Positions 43,924 through 52,918 of a stretch of 64,000 nt of DNA are shown one piece after another. The notes under the pieces were generated by a model. The model did not search any database and was not told the origin of the DNA. It worked only from the letters and a program-made list of their open reading frames with translations. Source of the stretch: Bacteroidota bacterium. GTDB taxonomy: Bacteria > Bacteroidota > Bacteroidia > Cytophagales > Cyclobacteriaceae. The translations under genes were made by a program, and so were the position numbers. The stretch lies in assembly GCA_018266435.1 (NCBI GenBank), contig JAFEAL010000018.1:1-64000 (forward strand), written 5' to 3'. Each line of letters starts with the position of its first letter. Positions within the stretch are counted from its first letter, which is position 1.

Positions 43924-46222
43924 AATTCAATCATTATTGAATGTACGCCTGCCGTGGATTCCCAAGGTTGCTAAGTATTTATGGATTTTCTTTCTGGCAT
44001 TATTTCTCGGCCTGCCATTGTATGTGTTTACCGTAAGCATCGATTTGTTTGGCCTGTATGGTGGCATGCCCAGTTTACGAGAAATTGAAAACCCCGAAAA
44101 TGATTTGTCATCTGAAATTATCTCGGCCGATGGTGTTTCGCTGGGCAGGTACTTTCGGTACAACCGCAGCCAGGTGCGATTCGCCCAGCTTTCGCCTGAG
44201 CTGGTCAATACGCTGCTGATCTCAGAAGATCATCGGTTCTATCAGCACTCGGGATTAGACTTGCCCGCCTACTTTCGGGTGATCAAGGGCATCATCACGT
44301 TCAGCTCAGCCGGTGGGGGTAGCACGCTCACCCAGCAGTGCGCCAAAAATTTATTCACTCAAAATGCTGACAAAAAACTGGACGGTCCATTGGCCAGGCT
44401 TGGCAAATACCCGAGGCGGCTCATTCAAAAAACAAAAGAGTGGATCATCTCCGTTAACCTTGAAGAAAATTTTACCAAGGAAGAAATCATTGCCCTGTAC
44501 CTCAACACGTGCGACTTTAGCAGCAATGCCTTCGGAATTAAAGTAGCTGCTGAAACCTATTTCAACAAAAAACCCGACAGCCTCAACCTGCAAGAGTCGG
44601 CCATTTTGGTAGGCATGCTTCAGGCGCCTTCTTTTTATAACCCCAAGCGAAACCCCAACAATGCGTTGAAGAAACGAAATGAAGTATTGAAAAAAGTTTT
44701 TCGGCATGGCTACCAAATCAAAACACAAAAACAATTTGACTCAATTAAGGCATTACCGATTGACCTGCACTACAGTGTGCAAAACCAAAACCAGGGGCTG
44801 GCTACTTACTTCCGCACCGTGCTGGGAAATTACCTATTAAATTATTGCAATGAAAAAGGGCTGGATTTATACAACGATGGCCTGAAAATTTACACCACCA
44901 TCGACAGCCGGCTGCAAAAATATGCTGAAGAAGCTGTGTACGATCAAATGAAATCTCTGCAAAAAGATTTTTATTCAGAATGGAAATCAAGAGGTAGAAA
45001 CCCGTGGGTAGATGAAGACGGTAAGGAGATCAAAGATTTTTTGGCCAAGCGGATTAGAAAAACCGATGCATATAAAATGCTGGCCGAGAAGTATGGAGAA
45101 AAATCAGACTCGCTTAAAATCATGTTGCGGTTGAAAAAACCGATGACTGTATTCTCATACAAAGGCGAGCGCGACACACTGTTCAGCAGCATTGATTCAT
45201 TAAATTATTACGAACGTTTTTTACAAACCGGCATGATGTCTATGGACCCGGTCAGCGGGCACATCAAAGCCTGGGTGGGCGGTGTAGATCACAAATACTT
45301 TAAGTTCGACCATGTGCGCCAGGGCAAGCGGCAGCCGGGCTCTACGTTTAAGCCTTTCATTTACGGGCTTGCCATGGAAACCGGCTACTCTCCTTTTTAT
45401 ACCCTTCGCGATATTACTCCTCAGTTCAAGATCAAAGGACAACCTCCGTGGTATCCGGCCAATGCTTCGGGGCCACCCAAAGGAACAGGCGAGAAAATGA
45501 CCATTCGGCAAGCCATGGCACGGTCAATCAACTCCATTACCGCACAGATGATGCAATCACTCGGTGAAGAAAACGTGGTGGAGTTTGCTCATCGGGTAGG
45601 CATAGAAAGCAAACTGGATGCTGTGCCATCGTTGTGCCTGGGCACCAGCGATGTTTCGCTATTTGAAATGGTTGGAGCCTATTGCACATTTGTAAACGGA
45701 GGCATCAACACCAAACCCTTTTTCATCACACGCATCGAAGATAAAAATGGAAATGTGATTGAAAACTTTGTACCTAAAACCAAAGAAGCGATCAGTGAAC
45801 AAACGGCTTATAAAATGATTTTCATGCTGCGCGGAGGGGTGGAAGAAGAAGGGGGCACTTCGCAAGGCCTTGATCTGGACTTGCGCAAAGACAATGAAAT
45901 TGGAGGCAAAACCGGAACTACCAACGATGCCTCTGACGGTTGGTACATTGGGGTAACTCACGATCTGGTAACCGGCATTTGGGTAGGGGGCGATGAGCGC
46001 GCCATTCATTTTCCATCGTGGAGTTTTGGGCAAGGCGGAAAAACAGCCCGCCCAATCTGGGCCAAGTACATGAAGAAAGCTTACGAAGACCCTTCCAGCG
46101 GAATAGTTAAGGGGGCTTTCAAACGGCCCACATCTGGTGTGGATCTTTCGTTAGATTCATTCAAAGCCAAATCTGACTCGCTCAAAAACAAGGAGCAAGA
46201 GCCGGAAGATTTCAGAAATTAA
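43883..46222 (+). CDS. Class A penicillin-binding protein (PBP1A-like)
   Basis: 779 residues. After a cytoplasmic tail and one membrane helix (about 33-55, WIFFLALFLGLPLYVFTVSI) comes the GT51 glycosyltransferase domain. It has the catalytic Glu115 in SEDHRFYQHSGLD and GGGSTLTQQCAKNLF. A transpeptidase domain follows: SxxK at S487-TFK490, SIN further on, and KTGT in GGKTGTTNDASDGWYIG. It polymerises and cross-links peptidoglycan on the outer face of the inner membrane. The ATG at 43883 lies 41 bp inside porW; an in-frame TTG at 43937 would avoid the overlap, so the start is uncertain. Confidence 0.95.
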   Translation: MSTSRSSTKTIKNRIQSLLNVRLPWIPKVAKYLWIFFLALFLGLPLYVFTVSIDLFGLYGGMPSLREIENPENDLSSEIISADGVSLGRYFRYNRSQVRFAQLSPELVNTLLISEDHRFYQHSGLDLPAYFRVIKGIITFSSAGGGSTLTQQCAKNLFTQNADKKLDGPLARLGKYPRRLIQKTKEWIISVNLEENFTKEEIIALYLNTCDFSSNAFGIKVAAETYFNKKPDSLNLQESAILVGMLQAPSFYNPKRNPNNALKKRNEVLKKVFRHGYQIKTQKQFDSIKALPIDLHYSVQNQNQGLATYFRTVLGNYLLNYCNEKGLDLYNDGLKIYTTIDSRLQKYAEEAVYDQMKSLQKDFYSEWKSRGRNPWVDEDGKEIKDFLAKRIRKTDAYKMLAEKYGEKSDSLKIMLRLKKPMTVFSYKGERDTLFSSIDSLNYYERFLQTGMMSMDPVSGHIKAWVGGVDHKYFKFDHVRQGKRQPGSTFKPFIYGLAMETGYSPFYTLRDITPQFKIKGQPPWYPANASGPPKGTGEKMTIRQAMARSINSITAQMMQSLGEENVVEFAHRVGIESKLDAVPSLCLGTSDVSLFEMVGAYCTFVNGGINTKPFFITRIEDKNGNVIENFVPKTKEAISEQTAYKMIFMLRGGVEEEGGTSQGLDLDLRKDNEIGGKTGTTNDASDGWYIGVTHDLVTGIWVGGDERAIHFPSWSFGQGGKTARPIWAKYMKKAYEDPSSGIVKGAFKRPTSGVDLSLDSFKAKSDSLKNKEQEPEDFRN

Positions 46223-46324
46223 AAATCACTAAAAAATCATCTAAAAAAATAATAGCGCTAAAAAAAAATGAAGGCATGCGTACGTAAAAAAAATTGGCTT
46301 ATTTTGAACAACTAATTAGTAATA

Positions 46325-46837
46325 ATGAAAAAGATAGCTGCTTTAATCATAATCGGATTTTTCTTCACAGTAAAATTGTCGGCACAGGGTGAAAAACCCA
46401 TTTATGAGATACATGCCGCCATGATTTATAATTTTTTAAAATACATTCAGTGGCCCGATGACGGCAGCCCCGAGTTTGTGGTGGGTGTACTCGGAGAGGA
46501 TAATGTTTTCAATACTTTGAAAAATTATTATGAAGGTAAACCCAAAGGGTCTAAAAAATTTGTTATCAAAAAACTAACCGATGTCTCTGAGTCTGTTACC
46601 AGTTCGGTAGTTTACATCGGCAAAGGCAGAAGCAACGATTTTGAAAATGTAAAAAACATAGTTACCGGTAAACCCATTCTTACAATTACTGATAGCTCTA
46701 ATCTGGGCAAAAAAGGAAGTTGCATTAATTTTAAAGTGATTGATGATAAATTGAAATTTGAAATTAACCAGGCGGCCATCAACAGCAACAATTTAAGAGT
46801 AGCCGGGCAACTAATCAGTATGGCTATTTTACTTTAA
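46325..46837 (+). CDS. YfiR-family exported protein (DUF4154)
   Basis: 170 residues with a Sec signal (MKKIAALIIIGFFFTVKLSAQ). The YfiR/DUF4154 domain follows: IHAAMIYNFLKYIQWPDDGSPEFVVGVLGEDNVFNTLKNYYEGK, then SSVVYIGKGRS, ILTITDSSNLGKKGSCINFKVIDDKLKFEINQAAINSNNLRVAGQLISMA. In Pseudomonas, periplasmic YfiR restrains the diguanylate cyclase YfiN. No cyclase or partner is adjacent here. Bacteroidota carry many stand-alone copies, so the partner may be elsewhere or the role different. The 102 bp upstream are strongly AT-rich. Confidence 0.85.
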   Translation: MKKIAALIIIGFFFTVKLSAQGEKPIYEIHAAMIYNFLKYIQWPDDGSPEFVVGVLGEDNVFNTLKNYYEGKPKGSKKFVIKKLTDVSESVTSSVVYIGKGRSNDFENVKNIVTGKPILTITDSSNLGKKGSCINFKVIDDKLKFEINQAAINSNNLRVAGQLISMAILL

Positions 46838-46861
46838 TACCACTTGAAGCGGTTATTGTCT

Positions 46862-47908
46862 TCAGTAAAAATTATTTACGTCTAAAAACCAAGACGGAGG
46901 CATGTGGTTAATCATCTCAATCCACTCATCACCTCCGGCTACCGGTAGATAAATTACAGAGGCATAGGCTTTGCCCGCTTTCATGGGTGGAAGAAAGTAA
47001 GGGGTATAGATTTCGATTGCTTTTAACACACGCAAATCAGTTTCATCATCTACCGATCGCATGATTGAGCTTTTTAAAATGGATCCATGCTCATCTATTT
47101 TTAACCTGACCAAGACTAAATTTTTGTCGGCCACCTCAGCTTGTTGTGCCAGCAGCAGCAATAATTTTCTCAGGCCTCCCGGGTAGGTAAACTGCCTTTG
47201 AAAATTGGGCGGATAGTGGATTTGCGTTTCGATGTATTGATTCAGGTTAGCAAATGATTCTTTATCGAAACTTAATAGCTCAGCCATGAACATTCCGATA
47301 GAAAGAATGATTTCTTTTTTGCGTGGAACAGCAATCGAGTCCTCTCCTTGAAAATAATAGCGTGATAACAGTTTGCCGTTGTCATACGTTTCCTTGTCGG
47401 ATATGTGTTTGTTGGCATCCACATAAATCCAGGTTCCGGCACGTACACCATTTTTAAATTCACCGGTCATGGTGCCGCGCTTAAGTTTCCAATCAAAAAA
47501 ATAGTAATAGTCGATGGTAAAAACGCCCGTGCCTCGAACCACGCTCAGTTCTTTATTTTCTTTGGCCAGTTGCCAAATCGTAAAATCGTTACCTGCATAC
47601 TCAATAGATGACTGGGTCGAGCCGTCTTCATAATACTTGCTTTGAATGCCTGCAAGTTTACCATCATTGTAATACCCATCACCAACCAGGTGATCACTCT
47701 TGTCGTAATCTTTATAGACTCCGTCAAACATCATGTTGTACAAATCAAACCCGGCAATCCGTTTGTGCATTGATTTTTCTGGCGTGCACAACTCCCACTT
47801 GGAGTTATAATAAAAAGTAATGTTTGTGTTTGCAGAAATGCCGTTAGGTTGGCTATGGCATAATTGCCCCAATAAAATAAAACCACACAGAAAAATGAAT
47901 TTATTCAT
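46862..47908 (-). CDS. Exported MORN-repeat protein with TonB-C-terminal-like domain
   Basis: 348 residues from the ATG at 47908; the frame is open to 47956. A signal peptide (MNKFIFLCGFILLGQLCHSQ) is followed by MORN-variant repeats seen in YwqK-type proteins (GDGYYNDGKLAGIQSKYYEDGSTQSSIEYAG, GTMTGEFKNGVRAGTWIYVDAN). The C-terminal 120 residues look like a TonB C-terminal domain (VLVRLKIDEHGSILKSSIMRSVDDETDLRVLKAIEIYTPYFLPPMKAGKAYASVIYLPV). It faces the periplasm or cell surface. The combination suggests a surface or envelope protein; its function is unknown. Confidence 0.75.
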   Translation of the reverse strand: MNKFIFLCGFILLGQLCHSQPNGISANTNITFYYNSKWELCTPEKSMHKRIAGFDLYNMMFDGVYKDYDKSDHLVGDGYYNDGKLAGIQSKYYEDGSTQSSIEYAGNDFTIWQLAKENKELSVVRGTGVFTIDYYYFFDWKLKRGTMTGEFKNGVRAGTWIYVDANKHISDKETYDNGKLLSRYYFQGEDSIAVPRKKEIILSIGMFMAELLSFDKESFANLNQYIETQIHYPPNFQRQFTYPGGLRKLLLLLAQQAEVADKNLVLVRLKIDEHGSILKSSIMRSVDDETDLRVLKAIEIYTPYFLPPMKAGKAYASVIYLPVAGGDEWIEMINHMPPSWFLDVNNFY

Positions 47909-48013
47909 GGCTAAAAACAATCGCTTAAAAATATCGCAAAAACATGACTTGCCCACACAGAATTGTTTTTTATTTGGTCTGTTTCATTTTAGATTTATAC
48001 CGATCTTGCAGGC

Positions 48014-49798
48014 ATGTCTGAGTCTGCCGGTTTAAAAGACGTCCTCGCCTCTCTGCCCGATTCGCCCGGAGTATATCGATACTACAATGATGCAGACACG
48101 CTAATTTATGTCGGTAAAGCCAAGAGTTTAAGAAAACGGGTGAGTAGTTATTTCAATAAGCAGTCGCAGTACAACCGGAAAACAGAAAAACTGGTTTCCG
48201 AAATTTCAAAGATTGAATTTACATTGGCCAACAGCGAGTTTGATGCCCTTCTCCTGGAAAATAATCTCATCAAACAAAACCAACCGAAATACAACATTTT
48301 ACTGAAAGACGACAAAACATTTCCTTACCTGTGTATATTGAAAGAACGCTTTCCGCGCATCATTTACACCCGGAAATACATTGCCAAACAAGGCGAATAC
48401 TTTGGGCCATACAGCAGTGTGGCGGCCATGAAAAATGTACTGGAGTTGGTACGGCAACTGTATTCCATCCGAACGTGCACCTTGCTTTTGTCTGAAGAAA
48501 ACATCAATCAAAAAAAATTTAAGGTCTGTTTAGAATTTCACATCGGCAATTGCAAAGGCCCATGCGAAGGATTGCAAGATGAGTCAAGTTACCTGGAAGA
48601 TATTGTGCAAGCCCGCAATGTGTTAAAGGGGGATTTAAGTATTGTGGAAGAAACGTTTGTGCACCGAATGAAAGAGGCTGCTGAAAAAATGGAGTTTGAA
48701 AAAGCAGCATTGTATAAACACAAACTGGAGCTGCTCGAAAAATTCCAAACCAAGTCGCTGGTAGTAAACCGTAAACTCACCAACATTGATGTTGTAACCA
48801 TTACCAGCTCAGAAACCGAAGCTTTTCTGAATTACCTGCAAATCAAAGAAGGCGCCATTGTTTTTTCGAAAAATATTGAAGTGAAAAAAAAATTAGATGA
48901 GAGCGATCAGGAAATTTTAGATCTGACCGTAGCCGAACTGCGGCAAACTTACCGCAGTACCAACCCGGAAGTTTACACCAACCTTGAGTTACTGTTAAAG
49001 TCGGATGATTTTGAAAATGTGGTGCCGCAAATCGGTGATAAGAAAAAATTAGTTGATCTCTCATTAAAAAATGCACTGTACCTGAAGAAAGAAAAAGAGA
49101 TTGAAAAAGAATCGCGCAAGTCGAAAAAAAATGAAGTACTGACAATTCTTCAAGAGAACTTGAGGTTAGTTCAGTTTCCTAAAATCATTGAATGTTTTGA
49201 TAACTCCAATTTTCAGGGCACATCTCCCGTAGCAAGCATGGTGCGTTTTGTAGATGGCAAGCCCAACAAAAAAGGCTATCGGCATTTCAACATCAAAACC
49301 GTAGTAGGGCCAGATGATTTTGCTTCGATGAAAGAAATTGTTACGCGCAGGTACAAGCGCATCATGGAGGAGTCAGGCGAATTCCCCAGCTTGATCATTG
49401 TGGACGGTGGAAAGGGCCAACTGAGCAGTGCGTGCGAAGCCTTAAAAGAATTAGGCCTTTATGGAAAAATCCCGATCGTGGGTATTGCCAAAAAATTAGA
49501 GGAGATTTATTACCCGGAAGATCCATTGCCGCTACTTATCAGCAAAAAATCACCGGGGCTTTTATTGATCCAGCAAATTCGTGATGAAGCCCATCGTTTC
49601 GCAATCACTTTTCACCGGTTAAAACGAAGTAAAAATACTTTTCATACTGAGTTGGAGGCCATTCCCGGCATCGGTAAAAAAACTACCGATAAGTTATTGG
49701 CACAGTTTAAGTCGGTGAAGAAAATCAAGGAAGCGAGTTTTGAAGAATTAGTTGCCGTTGCCGGTGAAAAAGCAGCCAAAGCAATAAAGTTCTTATAA
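48014..49798 (+). CDS. uvrC: Excinuclease ABC subunit C
   Basis: 594 residues with the UvrC layout. The N-terminal GIY-YIG nuclease is SPGVYRYYNDADTLIYVGKAKSLRKRVSSYF; a UvrB-binding UVR helix pair follows (HRMKEAAEKMEFEKAALYKHKLELLEK). The RNase H-like C-nuclease comes next (IECFDNSNFQGTSPVASMVRFVDGK, IIVDGGKGQLSSACEAL, DEAHRFAITFHR), and C-terminal helix-hairpin-helix repeats (LEAIPGIGKKTTDKLLAQFKSVKKIKEASFEELVAVAG) end it. It makes the two incisions of nucleotide excision repair. It is a single gene; a strong hairpin follows 5 bp after the stop. Confidence 0.97.
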   Translation: MSESAGLKDVLASLPDSPGVYRYYNDADTLIYVGKAKSLRKRVSSYFNKQSQYNRKTEKLVSEISKIEFTLANSEFDALLLENNLIKQNQPKYNILLKDDKTFPYLCILKERFPRIIYTRKYIAKQGEYFGPYSSVAAMKNVLELVRQLYSIRTCTLLLSEENINQKKFKVCLEFHIGNCKGPCEGLQDESSYLEDIVQARNVLKGDLSIVEETFVHRMKEAAEKMEFEKAALYKHKLELLEKFQTKSLVVNRKLTNIDVVTITSSETEAFLNYLQIKEGAIVFSKNIEVKKKLDESDQEILDLTVAELRQTYRSTNPEVYTNLELLLKSDDFENVVPQIGDKKKLVDLSLKNALYLKKEKEIEKESRKSKKNEVLTILQENLRLVQFPKIIECFDNSNFQGTSPVASMVRFVDGKPNKKGYRHFNIKTVVGPDDFASMKEIVTRRYKRIMEESGEFPSLIIVDGGKGQLSSACEALKELGLYGKIPIVGIAKKLEEIYYPEDPLPLLISKKSPGLLLIQQIRDEAHRFAITFHRLKRSKNTFHTELEAIPGIGKKTTDKLLAQFKSVKKIKEASFEELVAVAGEKAAKAIKFL

Positions 49799-49803
49799 AG
49801 GTA

Positions 49804-49838
49804 TTTACAGCTATGGAATTAAATTTCATAGCTGTAAA
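49804..49838. terminator. Stem-loop after uvrC
   Basis: TTTACAGCTATG (49804-49815) pairs perfectly with CATAGCTGTAAA (49827-49838), extended by three more pairs inside, giving about 15 bp with a 5-base TTAAA loop. It starts 5 bases after the uvrC stop. No T-run follows on the plus strand, so it is an atypical terminator or an mRNA-end stabiliser. Confidence 0.55.
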
Positions 49839-49894
49839 ATGGTTTCGCATAAGTTTAGTCAAAAAATTGAAGAAAATTGCAAAGCTGATACCTG

Positions 49895-50228
49895 TTGCGT
49901 CTGTTACATGGCCGGGCAATCATGCAAACTACATTAGTCAGGCCAAGCTTCCCTTCCGATCAATCCGTCAATTTAGAAAACCCTGATACGTTGGAAAAAG
50001 CTAAATCAGATCCACGTTTATTTTTTCGCAACGCGATCGCGGCATTATCCTCGATGAGGCTCAAGCGATGCCTGAGTTGTTTCCCAACATTCAAACTATA
50101 CGTGATGAGCGAAATAGAGGCGGTGAGTTTATTTTGGATAAAATCAAAGAAGCAAGCTTGGATGAGATGATAGAAGTAACTGGAAAAAGAATGCGGAGAA
50201 GGCAAAAGATATGCTGCAAAAAATAATG
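49895..50228 (+). pseudogene. Decayed AAA_14/DUF4143-type ATPase fused to a UvrC-like C-terminal fragment
   Basis: Three frames carry parts of recognisable proteins. In the first, HGRAIMQTTLVRPSFPSDQSVNLENPDTLEKAKSDPRLFF resembles the P-loop to VNLEDPDT segment of AAA_14 ATPases, with the P-loop itself ruined. After a frame change near 50035 the text continues RGIILDEAQAMPELFPNIQTIRDERNRGGEFIL, the Walker B and following strand of the same family. Directly behind it comes KIKEASLDEMIEVTG and, after another frame change near 50189, NAEKAKDMLQKI. These resemble the C-terminal helix-hairpin-helix of UvrC (KIKEASFEELVAVAG, AAKAIKFL) seen just upstream. The whole is a mosaic of remnants, not a gene. 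Confidence 0.7.
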
Positions 50229-50230
50229 CT

Positions 50231-50707
50231 TCAGGCGTTGAGCAAATTCTTTATCTGTTCTCTTTCCAAATTACAATTGGTCCACTCCTCATCGAGTTTG
50301 GCTCCGTATTTTTTATAAAAGTTGATAGCGGGTTCGTTCCACTCCAGTACTTGCCACATCATGCCGGTACAATGAGAATCAAGTGCGTGCTGCATGGTGC
50401 GCTCAAACAATAATTTTCCAATGCCATTGCCTCGCTCTTTTTCAGTAACGATAATGTCTTCCAAATAAAGTCGTTTTCCTTTCCACGTAGAGTAACGCCA
50501 ATAATAAAGTGCGAGACCAATAATTACTTTATCCCTCTCCGCCACGAAGAATCCATAAATTGGATTTTTGCCAAACCCATCTTCTTCCATCAAAGCAACC
50601 GTGTTGGTTACTTCATCAGGCGCTTTTTCATACTCGGCCAGTTCCTTGATGAGTTCAAGCACTTGTGGCAGATCTTGTTTCGTGCCGATGCGGATGTTGG
50701 TTGCCAT
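50231..50707 (-). CDS. GNAT-family N-acetyltransferase (diamine-acetyltransferase-like)
   Basis: 158 residues of a GNAT acyltransferase. Motif D/A features are LALYYWRYSTWKGKRLYLEDIIVTEKERGNGIGKLLF (acetyl-CoA pyrophosphate loop RGNGIG), followed by WQVLEWNEPAINFYKKYGAKLDEEW. The pattern matches the spermidine/spermine N1-acetyltransferase-like subfamily common in bacteria, though the acceptor may be another amine or amino acid. It is cytoplasmic. It lies at the end of a minus-strand run behind the prolyl oligopeptidase gene, separated by an 88-bp gap holding a strong palindrome. Confidence 0.9.
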   Translation of the reverse strand: MATNIRIGTKQDLPQVLELIKELAEYEKAPDEVTNTVALMEEDGFGKNPIYGFFVAERDKVIIGLALYYWRYSTWKGKRLYLEDIIVTEKERGNGIGKLLFERTMQHALDSHCTGMMWQVLEWNEPAINFYKKYGAKLDEEWTNCNLEREQIKNLLNA

Positions 50708-50729
50708 TTATTCTGGTTTTTTGTTGACG

Positions 50730-50769
50730 GCCCCTTAGCTCCAGCTGCGCACAGCCAGTACTAAGGGGC
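50730..50769. repeat. Intergenic palindrome between GNAT and peptidase genes
   Basis: GCCCCTTAG (50730-50738) and CTAAGGGGC (50761-50769) are perfect 9-bp arms. Inside them GCTG - CGCA - CAGC forms a second short hairpin at 50744-50755. Neither strand has a T-run after the stem, so it is not a standard terminator. It may be a mobile palindromic repeat, a processing site or a cruciform-forming sequence. Confidence 0.5.
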
Positions 50770-50795
50770 GAGCATTCAGCACCCAGCTATATGCT

Positions 50796-52910
50796 TTACT
50801 TAAACATCGGAGGGATCACGCCCATGTTGTACCATGTAAAGGCATACTGATCGGCCGTAACATCCAATGCTTTAGAAAGGTTGGATGACCCATGGCCTGA
50901 CTTGGTATCGATCCTAATCAACACCGGATTTGTACTCACGTTGTCGTCTTGCAGGGTGGCCGCAAACTTAAACGAGTGTGCCGGCACCACGCGGTCATCG
51001 TGGTCGGCCGTAGTAACTAATGTTGCCGGGTATGACGTGCCGGGCTTTAGTGCTTGAACGGGCGAATATTTTTTGAGGTACTCAAACATTTCTTTCGAGT
51101 CATCGGCTGTGCCAAAGTCATAGGCCCAGCCTGCGCCTGCCGTAAATTTATGATAGCGCAGCATATCCATTACGCCTACTGCTGGCAATGCTACTTTCAT
51201 CAGGTCGGGGCGTTGTGTCATTGTTGCTCCTACTAATAAGCCTCCGTTTGATCCACCTTGAATAGCCAGGTAAGGTGTAGAGGTATATTTTTCTTTGATC
51301 AGGTATTCGCCAGCGGCAATAAAATCATCGAACACATTTTGTTTATTCATTTTCGTTCCTGCCAGGTGCCATTTTTCACCGTACTCGCCACCGCCACGCA
51401 AATTGGGCTGTGCATAAATTCCACCGTTCTCGAGCCACACAATGCGAGAAGTGCTGAAGCTTGGTGTTAAACTGATGCTGAACCCTCCGTACGCATAGAG
51501 CAAAGTCGGATTTTTGCCGTTTAACTCCATTCCTTTTTTATAAGTGATGAACATGGGTATGCGTGTGCCGTCTTTGCTGTTATAAAAAACCTGCTTGGTT
51601 TCGTATTCGTCTGAGTTGAAATCGATTTTTGGTTTTTCATACAAAGCAGACTTGCCCGAAGCAACATCGTATTTAAAAATGGTGGGTGGGTAGGTAAACG
51701 AAGTAAACGCGTAATAAATTTCTTTTTCGTTTTCTTTTCCACCAAACCCCGAAGCGGTACCCATGCCGGGTAACTCAATCACACGTTCTAATTTTCCTTT
51801 CAGGTCAAATTGTTTTACTTCTGTTTTTACATCTACTAAATAACTGGCAAAAATTTTTCCTCCACCGGTACTTGCACTCAGTACGTTCTCTGATTCGGGA
51901 ATAATATCTTTCCAGTTTTCGGGTGTGGGTTTTTTAAAATCTGCTTCTGCTACGCGTGAATTGGGCGCATTCAAATTTGTTTCTATAATGAGACGGTCGC
52001 CTTCGTTTGCCATCACATTGTGATTGTTATTAAAATTATTGACAACGGTGATCAATTTTCTGTTGGGGGCTTTTAAATCTTGAATGTACAACTCGTTGCC
52101 CGTAGTACTGTTGGCTGCTGAGATAACTAAAAAGCGCTCGTCTTCAGTAAGGTAGCCACCCACGTAGCGTCTGGGGTTTTGGTCATCACCAAAAACAAGT
52201 TGGTCTTGGCTGCGGGGTGTGCCTACTTTGTGATAGTACAATTTATGATTCTGTGTTTTAGCCGAAAGCTGACTGCCTTTGGGTTTTTCGTATGTGCTGA
52301 AATAAAAACCTTCATTTCCTTTCCAGGCAATTCCGCTGAACTTGATGTCGCGCAAGGTATCTTCCAATAATTTTTTATCGGAAGCATTGATCACAATAGC
52401 CTCCGTCCAGTCGGCACCGCCCTTGGAAATCTGAAATCCTATGCGCGATCCATCCTTTGAAAAAGAAATCCCGGCCAAGCGTGTAGTGCCGTCTTTTGAA
52501 AATGTGTTGGGGTCTAAAAATATCTCCGGTGCTCCGGTTTCGCCCTTTTTTCGATAAAGTACACTGTGGTTTTGAAGGCCATCGTTTTTATAAAAATATA
52601 TGTAATCACCCTCTTTAAACGGAGCCGTGAGTCGTTCGTAATTATACACTTTCTCAAGCCGCTCGCGAATTTTATCGCGAAAGGGAATATGCTCCAGATA
52701 CCCGAACGTGATTTCATTCTGTGCCTTTACCCAGTCGGCTGTTTGTTGGGTGGTATCATTTTCCATCCACCGGTATGGGTCAGGCACGGCTGTGCCGAAG
52801 AGCGTATCCACTACGTTTCCTTTTTGCGAAACCGGATAAACCTGTTGTTTTTTCTGATTGCAGGAAGAAAAAACTAAACCGGTTAAAAGAAGTGCTAATA
52901 AATTTTTCAT
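50796..52910 (-). CDS. Lipoprotein prolyl oligopeptidase (S9A family)
   Basis: 704 residues from the ATG at 52910; the frame is open to 52943. The lipoprotein signal MKNLLALLLTGLVFSSC (Cys17) precedes a seven-bladed propeller (about 60-420; VDTLFGTAVPDPYRWMEND is the classic start) and the alpha/beta hydrolase domain. The catalytic Ser is in YLAIQGGSNGGLLVGA, the Asp in TTADHDDRVVPAHSF and the His in TKSGHGSS. It cleaves short peptides after proline in the periplasm or at the surface. It starts 8 bp after rfbB on the same strand, so it is likely co-transcribed with the rfb genes. Confidence 0.95.
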   Translation of the reverse strand: MKNLLALLLTGLVFSSCNQKKQQVYPVSQKGNVVDTLFGTAVPDPYRWMENDTTQQTADWVKAQNEITFGYLEHIPFRDKIRERLEKVYNYERLTAPFKEGDYIYFYKNDGLQNHSVLYRKKGETGAPEIFLDPNTFSKDGTTRLAGISFSKDGSRIGFQISKGGADWTEAIVINASDKKLLEDTLRDIKFSGIAWKGNEGFYFSTYEKPKGSQLSAKTQNHKLYYHKVGTPRSQDQLVFGDDQNPRRYVGGYLTEDERFLVISAANSTTGNELYIQDLKAPNRKLITVVNNFNNNHNVMANEGDRLIIETNLNAPNSRVAEADFKKPTPENWKDIIPESENVLSASTGGGKIFASYLVDVKTEVKQFDLKGKLERVIELPGMGTASGFGGKENEKEIYYAFTSFTYPPTIFKYDVASGKSALYEKPKIDFNSDEYETKQVFYNSKDGTRIPMFITYKKGMELNGKNPTLLYAYGGFSISLTPSFSTSRIVWLENGGIYAQPNLRGGGEYGEKWHLAGTKMNKQNVFDDFIAAGEYLIKEKYTSTPYLAIQGGSNGGLLVGATMTQRPDLMKVALPAVGVMDMLRYHKFTAGAGWAYDFGTADDSKEMFEYLKKYSPVQALKPGTSYPATLVTTADHDDRVVPAHSFKFAATLQDDNVSTNPVLIRIDTKSGHGSSNLSKALDVTADQYAFTWYNMGVIPPMFK

Positions 52911-52918
52911 TGTCAAGA

